DNA of 64,000 bases from Geobacteraceae bacterium (lineage in GTDB: Bacteria > Desulfobacterota > Desulfuromonadia > Geobacterales > Geobacteraceae). Below, piece after piece: positions 60,676-64,000 of this stretch. A program made the position numbers and the translations under genes. Within the stretch, counting starts at the first letter, position 1. Every line of letters begins with the position of its first letter. The DNA is taken from contig WSYB01000003.1 of assembly GCA_009773645.1 (NCBI GenBank), positions 181,371 to 245,370 on the forward strand, given 5' to 3'. Under the pieces are notes generated by a model that made no database searches, was not told where the DNA came from, and saw nothing but the letters and a program-made list of their open reading frames with translations.

Positions 60676-60706
60676 GATTTTTTTCTCTAAATCCGCACTA
60701 TACGGG

Positions 60707-61477
60707 TCATCGCACGGCCCTGGCAACGGTGACCACGAAAACTTTCTCTGCGCCGGACTGCTTGAGCGTTTTTGCGCATTCGGCGACGGTACTGCCGGTG
60801 GTGTAAACGTCATCCACAAGAATAATCCGCTTTCCTTTAACCGCGCAAGGGCTTTTTATGCCAAAGGCTCCGCGGACATTGCTGGTGCGTTCCGCGACGG
60901 AAAGGTTTATCTGCGGTTCAGTCCAGCGGGTACGGCGCAGATTGTCCCTGGAGAGCGGCAGCCGCCAATGTCCGGCGAGGACCTCACCCAGCAGTACGGC
61001 CTGATTGAATCCGCGCTCCTTGAGCCTTTTGACGTGGAGGGGAACAGGTATGACGAGATCGGGTGAGGCTGCAGAGGCGAATGTACTCAACCCTTGAGCA
61101 GCAAGAATTCCCAGTGGGCGACGGAGCTGGACCTTCTTGTCGTATTTGAAACGGTGAATGAGTTCCTTCACCGTCCCCTCAAAAAGCATGGCGGCCCTGG
61201 CGGCCGTAAAGTGTGGGGGAGCGGTGCTACAGCCGGAGCAGAGGTGGTCGATTCCCTCTTCGGTAAAAAATGGGGCTCCGCAGACAATACAGAGGGGCGA
61301 GCTTAAGCGGCTGTTGTTTTCCAGACAGCCGGAGCAAAGGTGAACATCGCCTGCATCAGGAATAAAGGCCTTGCAGAGGTGGCACAGGGGGGGGAAGAGC
61401 ATGTCGATGAGTGCGGCAAAGAACGGGACCGGGGATCGGGGACCGGGAACCGGTGAGCGGGCTATAAACAATGTCAT
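60707..61477 (-). CDS. comF: ComF family phosphoribosyltransferase-like protein
   Basis: 256 residues. A zinc ribbon (CHLCKAF ... CSGCLEN, CIVCGAPFF ... CSGCS) precedes a type I PRTase domain with the PRPP loop RIILVDDVYTTGST. ComF acts with DNA-uptake ATPases in competent bacteria. The first ~25 residues (ARSPVPGPRSPVP) are encoded by a low-complexity repeat, so the true start may be the Met at 61402. Confidence 0.85.
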   Translation of the reverse strand: MTLFIARSPVPGPRSPVPFFAALIDMLFPPLCHLCKAFIPDAGDVHLCSGCLENNSRLSSPLCIVCGAPFFTEEGIDHLCSGCSTAPPHFTAARAAMLFEGTVKELIHRFKYDKKVQLRRPLGILAAQGLSTFASAASPDLVIPVPLHVKRLKERGFNQAVLLGEVLAGHWRLPLSRDNLRRTRWTEPQINLSVAERTSNVRGAFGIKSPCAVKGKRIILVDDVYTTGSTVAECAKTLKQSGAEKVFVVTVARAVR

Positions 61478-61661
61478 CTCTGAGCGCTGCTTGCGGTGGC
61501 TTGTCGTCGGCTTCCTCGACGTACTACCTGTACGCCTCCGGAGCCTCCACCTCGCCGCATTGGTATAACCTCAAATCTGGCGTTGCATTCTGATTTTTTG
61601 TATATATTCATGTTTTTACCGATCCCCGGTCCCCGGTCCCTGATCCCCGGTCCCCGGTCAT
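61422..61661. repeat. Nested CCGGGGACCGG repeat around a GACGTAC-type core
   Basis: Outer arms: GGGACCGGGGATCGGGGACC (61424) and CCGATCCCCGGTCCCCGG (61620). Between them at 61480-61600 is a core with GACGTACTACCTGTACGCC similar to the centre of the MITE at 21421-21637. The left arm runs into the comF 5' coding end. Confidence 0.55.
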
Positions 61662-62314
61662 TAAAGTCCCATCTCCTCATTTACCACAAGCACCCTCATA
61701 TCGGTGCGGCGCGGTTTGCGGTCGATGATGGTGGTGATGCGGCAGATTCGGTCCGGGGAATTGCAGTCACAGCAGAAGCCGGTTTTGGCACAGGGGGTGT
61801 TGAAGTTGAGGCGTTTGGCGTTGGGGGGGGATGCCCACTCCTTGACCCGCCTGATGGCGTCCTCGATGGTGCCGTCCACCAGCTTGTTCCGGCCGGCTAC
61901 CACGATGACCTTCTTCGGCCCGAAGAACATGGAGCCGACCCGGTTGCCGGTGGCGTCGATGTTGACCAGGCAGCCGGAGAGGGTGACGGCGTTGGTGCCG
62001 GTCAGGAACAGGTCACAGGTGAGCTGACGGTGCATGACCGCCTGCCGCTCCTCTATGGTGAGGCCGGGCGCGCTGTGGTTCAATATCTCCTTACCCATCT
62101 CTCTGAGGCGGTCGGCCACCCTCAGGTCGGCGACCGACATGGAGCCGCCGAAGCCGATGGAGCAGGCCTCCTCCGCTTCATTGATTATATAGTTGAAGAC
62201 TTCCCGGCCGGTACGGCAGTAGACCGCGGTGAAACCGTTCTTCCCCAGGGATTCCACCGCCTTTTTGCATTTCTGTTCGAAGGTCCAGTTTACCAGTTCT
62301 TCGGTTAAGCTCAT
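61661..62314 (-). CDS. LUD domain protein (lactate utilisation LutC-like)
   Basis: 217 residues of the DUF162/LUD family. Motifs: GFGGSMSVADL, LTGTNAVTLSGCLVNIDATGNR, FFGPKKVIVVAGRNKLV and NTPCAKTGFCCDCNSP with a C-terminal cysteine set that may bind iron-sulfur. LutC-type proteins take part in lactate oxidation, though stand-alone copies have unknown roles. The ATG at 62314 has AAGGAG. Confidence 0.85.
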   Translation of the reverse strand: MSLTEELVNWTFEQKCKKAVESLGKNGFTAVYCRTGREVFNYIINEAEEACSIGFGGSMSVADLRVADRLREMGKEILNHSAPGLTIEERQAVMHRQLTCDLFLTGTNAVTLSGCLVNIDATGNRVGSMFFGPKKVIVVAGRNKLVDGTIEDAIRRVKEWASPPNAKRLNFNTPCAKTGFCCDCNSPDRICRITTIIDRKPRRTDMRVLVVNEEMGL

Positions 62315-62378
62315 CAATTTATTCTCCTTTTAACGGACCGGCATAGTCCGGCCATTTATACCATAAACGAAGAAGATC

Positions 62379-62645
62379 CTACTCATAATGTGTCCACATT
62401 CGAATAACTTTCACAGTCTTGATATCATCCAAAATCTGGTAAACCAGTCTATGTTGGATATTAATTCTTCGAGAAAATGCGCCGGTCAGATCGCCTAGAA
62501 GTTTTTCGTAAGGTGGAGGGTTTTTGTAGGGATTTTCTTTGAGGATTTCGGGCAGACGCTCTGCTTGGGGCTTAATCCCGGAGTGTGCGATCTTTTTTGC
62601 ATCCTTTTGAGCCTGTTTGGTAAAAACCAGTCGCCAGTTCACCAT
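62379..62645 (-). CDS. yoeB: YoeB/Txe family toxin
   Basis: 88 residues, RelE fold, ribosome-dependent mRNase. NWRLVFTKQAQKDAKKI at the start and the C-terminal YQILDDIKTVKVIRMWTHYE with the active-site His-Tyr are typical. Start overlaps the antitoxin stop. Confidence 0.93.
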   Translation of the reverse strand: MVNWRLVFTKQAQKDAKKIAHSGIKPQAERLPEILKENPYKNPPPYEKLLGDLTGAFSRRINIQHRLVYQILDDIKTVKVIRMWTHYE

Positions 62646-62881
62646 TCAAGTTCCTCATCGCACTCCTCTATCGGACTCTTAATTCCATCCTGGATGGACT
62701 CACGCATTCCGGGTATCGATGTGAGGTACAATGTTTCCTGGATTGCACGCCAGTCCTCTTCTGAGATGAGGACTGCCGAGTGCCGCTTGCCCACTATTTG
62801 AACCGGGTCATGAGATTCTGCCACGTCATCAACGAGGCTATAAAGGCATTTTCTTGCTTCCGTTGCTGAAAGTGTTGTCAT
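62639..62881 (-). CDS. yefM: YefM/Phd family antitoxin
   Basis: 80 residues. The N-terminal Phd/YefM fold (TLSATEARKCLYSLVDDV) binds DNA; the acidic C-terminus wraps the toxin. GGAGG site before ATG 62881. Overlaps yoeB by 7 bases. Confidence 0.92.
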   Translation of the reverse strand: MTTLSATEARKCLYSLVDDVAESHDPVQIVGKRHSAVLISEEDWRAIQETLYLTSIPGMRESIQDGIKSPIEECDEELEW

Positions 62882-62891
62882 TTTGCTCCTC

Positions 62892-63254
62892 CTAGTCGTA
62901 CGGTAAATCGTACGTCACAAGTAATTCTTTGTCAAGTTTTTCCAGCGCAAAGGCCCACATACTCCGCATCTTCTTCAGACCACGTAACTCGATAGTGTAT
63001 TTGTCATTTTTCTGTGCATGTTCTAACTCCAATCTTTCAATTGCCTTGAGCACCTGCTTGACCTGATAGGCTTTTGCCTGCCCTCTGTCGTTCTGGATGT
63101 TGACCCTCGGGTCGCCTATCCACGGGGTCCTATACACTCGATGGCTTCCGCTTGACTGACGGGCTTGGCCGAAATAGTGGTCGCATACCTTGCAGAGATG
63201 CTGCTGACCCCTTATTCTCTGCTCTGTATCAATAAACAAAAGGAATAAGGCCAA
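62892..63254 (-). pseudogene. Decayed hicAB locus
   Basis: The middle reads as HicA (LCKVCDHYFGQARQSSGSH then RVYRTPWIGDPRVNIQ, then AKAYQVKQVLKAIERLE), but the HicA N-terminal residues are replaced by unrelated sequence. The HicB start follows (KNDKYT) and is broken by one lost base: the next frame reads RVTWSEEDAEYVGLCAG, the classic HicB opening, and then stops. It overlaps the methyltransferase 3' end. Confidence 0.7.
62897..62935 (-). promoter_or_regulatory. yefM-yoeB promoter with palindromic operator
   Basis: On the minus strand, TTGACA (62935-62930), 17 bases, TACGAT (62912-62907). The perfect palindrome CGTACG-N6-CGTACG (62897-62914) covers the -10, as expected for YefM autoregulation. 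Confidence 0.65.
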
Positions 63255-63864
63255 AGGTTGATTGTTTATATTTCATATAATTTTCACCAAATTCTGCCTC
63301 CAACAATTCGTCTTCAGCCTTTGCGCGAATAATAACAGGCACAAGGGTTGTCAGCAACATTCCGATGAAACCGGGGATGCTTCCCAGTATCAGCCCCGGA
63401 AGGGATCCCAGAATCAGGATACCCAAATATGCCGGATGGCGACTAAACCTGTAAGGACCTGTTTTGATCAATTTACCGGATTCCGGCATCTTCACATCGT
63501 ATGAAAATGATTTCCCTAAGTGAATAACTGCCCATATCCTGATAAGAAGACCTGCGGAACATAATGCAACGAGAAGCGCCATAAACCATGAAGAGAATTC
63601 GGCCGTAGACCAGTGATAGCGGATGTCAGCCCACGAATATATGACAAAAAAAAGCCAAAACATCCGGCTGATCATAAGCAGTGGTTGTTTAGGCTCCGTG
63701 CCCTGACAAGGTCTTGTGATGCCAATATAAAATTCTATTGATACCCAACTAAGCAATATCGCGATCAAGATAATTATAAAAATGCTGAAAACAATTGAGT
63801 TCGAAAATATTAGGGCAGGGAGCAGCGTTATTGATGCAGCAATAGTCATTGCGAACTTTTTCAT
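63229..63864 (-). CDS. Isoprenylcysteine carboxyl methyltransferase-like membrane protein
   Basis: 211 residues with about five membrane helices. The C-terminal motif TGPYRFSRHPAYLGILI then AEDELLEAEFGENYMKYK is that of ICMT/phospholipid methyltransferases. It probably methylates a lipid or small membrane substrate using SAM. A GTG at 63891 is an alternative start. The group II intron end lies just upstream. Confidence 0.85.
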   Translation of the reverse strand: MKKFAMTIAASITLLPALIFSNSIVFSIFIIILIAILLSWVSIEFYIGITRPCQGTEPKQPLLMISRMFWLFFVIYSWADIRYHWSTAEFSSWFMALLVALCSAGLLIRIWAVIHLGKSFSYDVKMPESGKLIKTGPYRFSRHPAYLGILILGSLPGLILGSIPGFIGMLLTTLVPVIIRAKAEDELLEAEFGENYMKYKQSTFGLIPFVY

Positions 63865-63899
63865 ATTCTTATCTTCGTCTCCTTTCTTCACATTCAGGT

Positions 63900-64000
63900 A
63901 TACCGGGTAGGCGGGGAGCCTCTCGGCTCCCGACCCCCCTCAGAACCGGACGTGACAGTTTCCCGTCATCCGGCTCAAGCACTCCAAAAAGTATTCTCCC
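63900..64000 (-). mobile_element. Group II intron 3' end (domains V and VI), cut by the window edge
   Basis: On the minus strand, the 34-base domain V (63976-63943) begins GAGCCGGATGACGGG, with a GAAA tetraloop and ends CACGTCCGGTTC. Domain VI follows with stem GGGAGCC-GAGA-GGCTCCC and a bulged A in CCTACCC. The intron ends about 63898-63900. The reverse transcriptase would lie beyond 64000. Confidence 0.85.

Overview
This window looks like chromosome of a dissimilatory metal-reducing deltaproteobacterium of the Geobacter/Geotalea group. The evidence is three small triheme c7 cytochromes of the PpcA type, a bacteriohemerythrin, a flavodiiron protein, a complete 14-subunit complex I locus with nuoB, nuoC and nuoD fused, a thioredoxin with a UGA codon at its active site, and intergenic DNA packed with palindromic repeat families. 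The naming rests on protein resemblance and gene order read by eye; no database was searched.

Layout. 1-9.7 kb holds housekeeping genes: a sensor kinase, a U32 peptidase-like protein, Hsp33, a flavodiiron protein, aroE-aroK and a PPK2 kinase. 9.7-18.2 kb is accessory: two gene cassettes bounded by attC-like sites (a large membrane-anchored KAP/YobI-type NTPase and an exported DUF3617-like protein), a DUF4143 ATPase, a hicAB toxin-antitoxin pair and diverged repeats. 18.2-18.6 kb has a promoter, a stem-enclosed RNA, an 18-codon ORF and a terminator, followed by priA. 21.4-32.8 kb carries a MITE-like element, an AAA ATPase, an S1-domain gene broken by a 23-bp tandem duplication, glutamate synthase with a ferredoxin, an acetate-kinase-like protein, a hemerythrin and the Sec-type thioredoxin.

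32.8-55.1 kb is the nuo locus in the order A-BCD-E-F-G-H-I-J-K-L-M-N. It is interrupted by a block between nuoA and nuoBCD that encodes a RecB-like/DEDD-exonuclease/IS66-transposase fusion and a REP-associated tyrosine transposase. A monoheme cytochrome, a DUF488 protein, an ankyrin protein, an ORF6N protein and a second REP-associated transposase are also embedded. Most nuo gaps hold a different family of imperfect palindrome.

55.1-64 kb has a RodZ-like HTH/EF-hand protein, the three c7 cytochromes, a JAMM-DinG helicase fusion, comF, a LUD-domain protein, a YefM-YoeB pair, a decayed hicAB locus, a methyltransferase and the 3' end (domains V and VI) of a group II intron running off the right edge.

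How the genes fit together: complex I would feed electrons to a quinone pool, and the c7 cytochromes are the kind of periplasmic carriers used for metal respiration. The flavodiiron protein, hemerythrin, Hsp33 and selenothioredoxin suit oxygen or redox stress in an anaerobe. Several genes (U32, the DUF4143 ATPase, hicA, the HTH/EF-hand gene, nearly priA) have sigma70-like promoters placed so that transcription would start at or within a few bases of the ATG, suggesting leaderless mRNAs.
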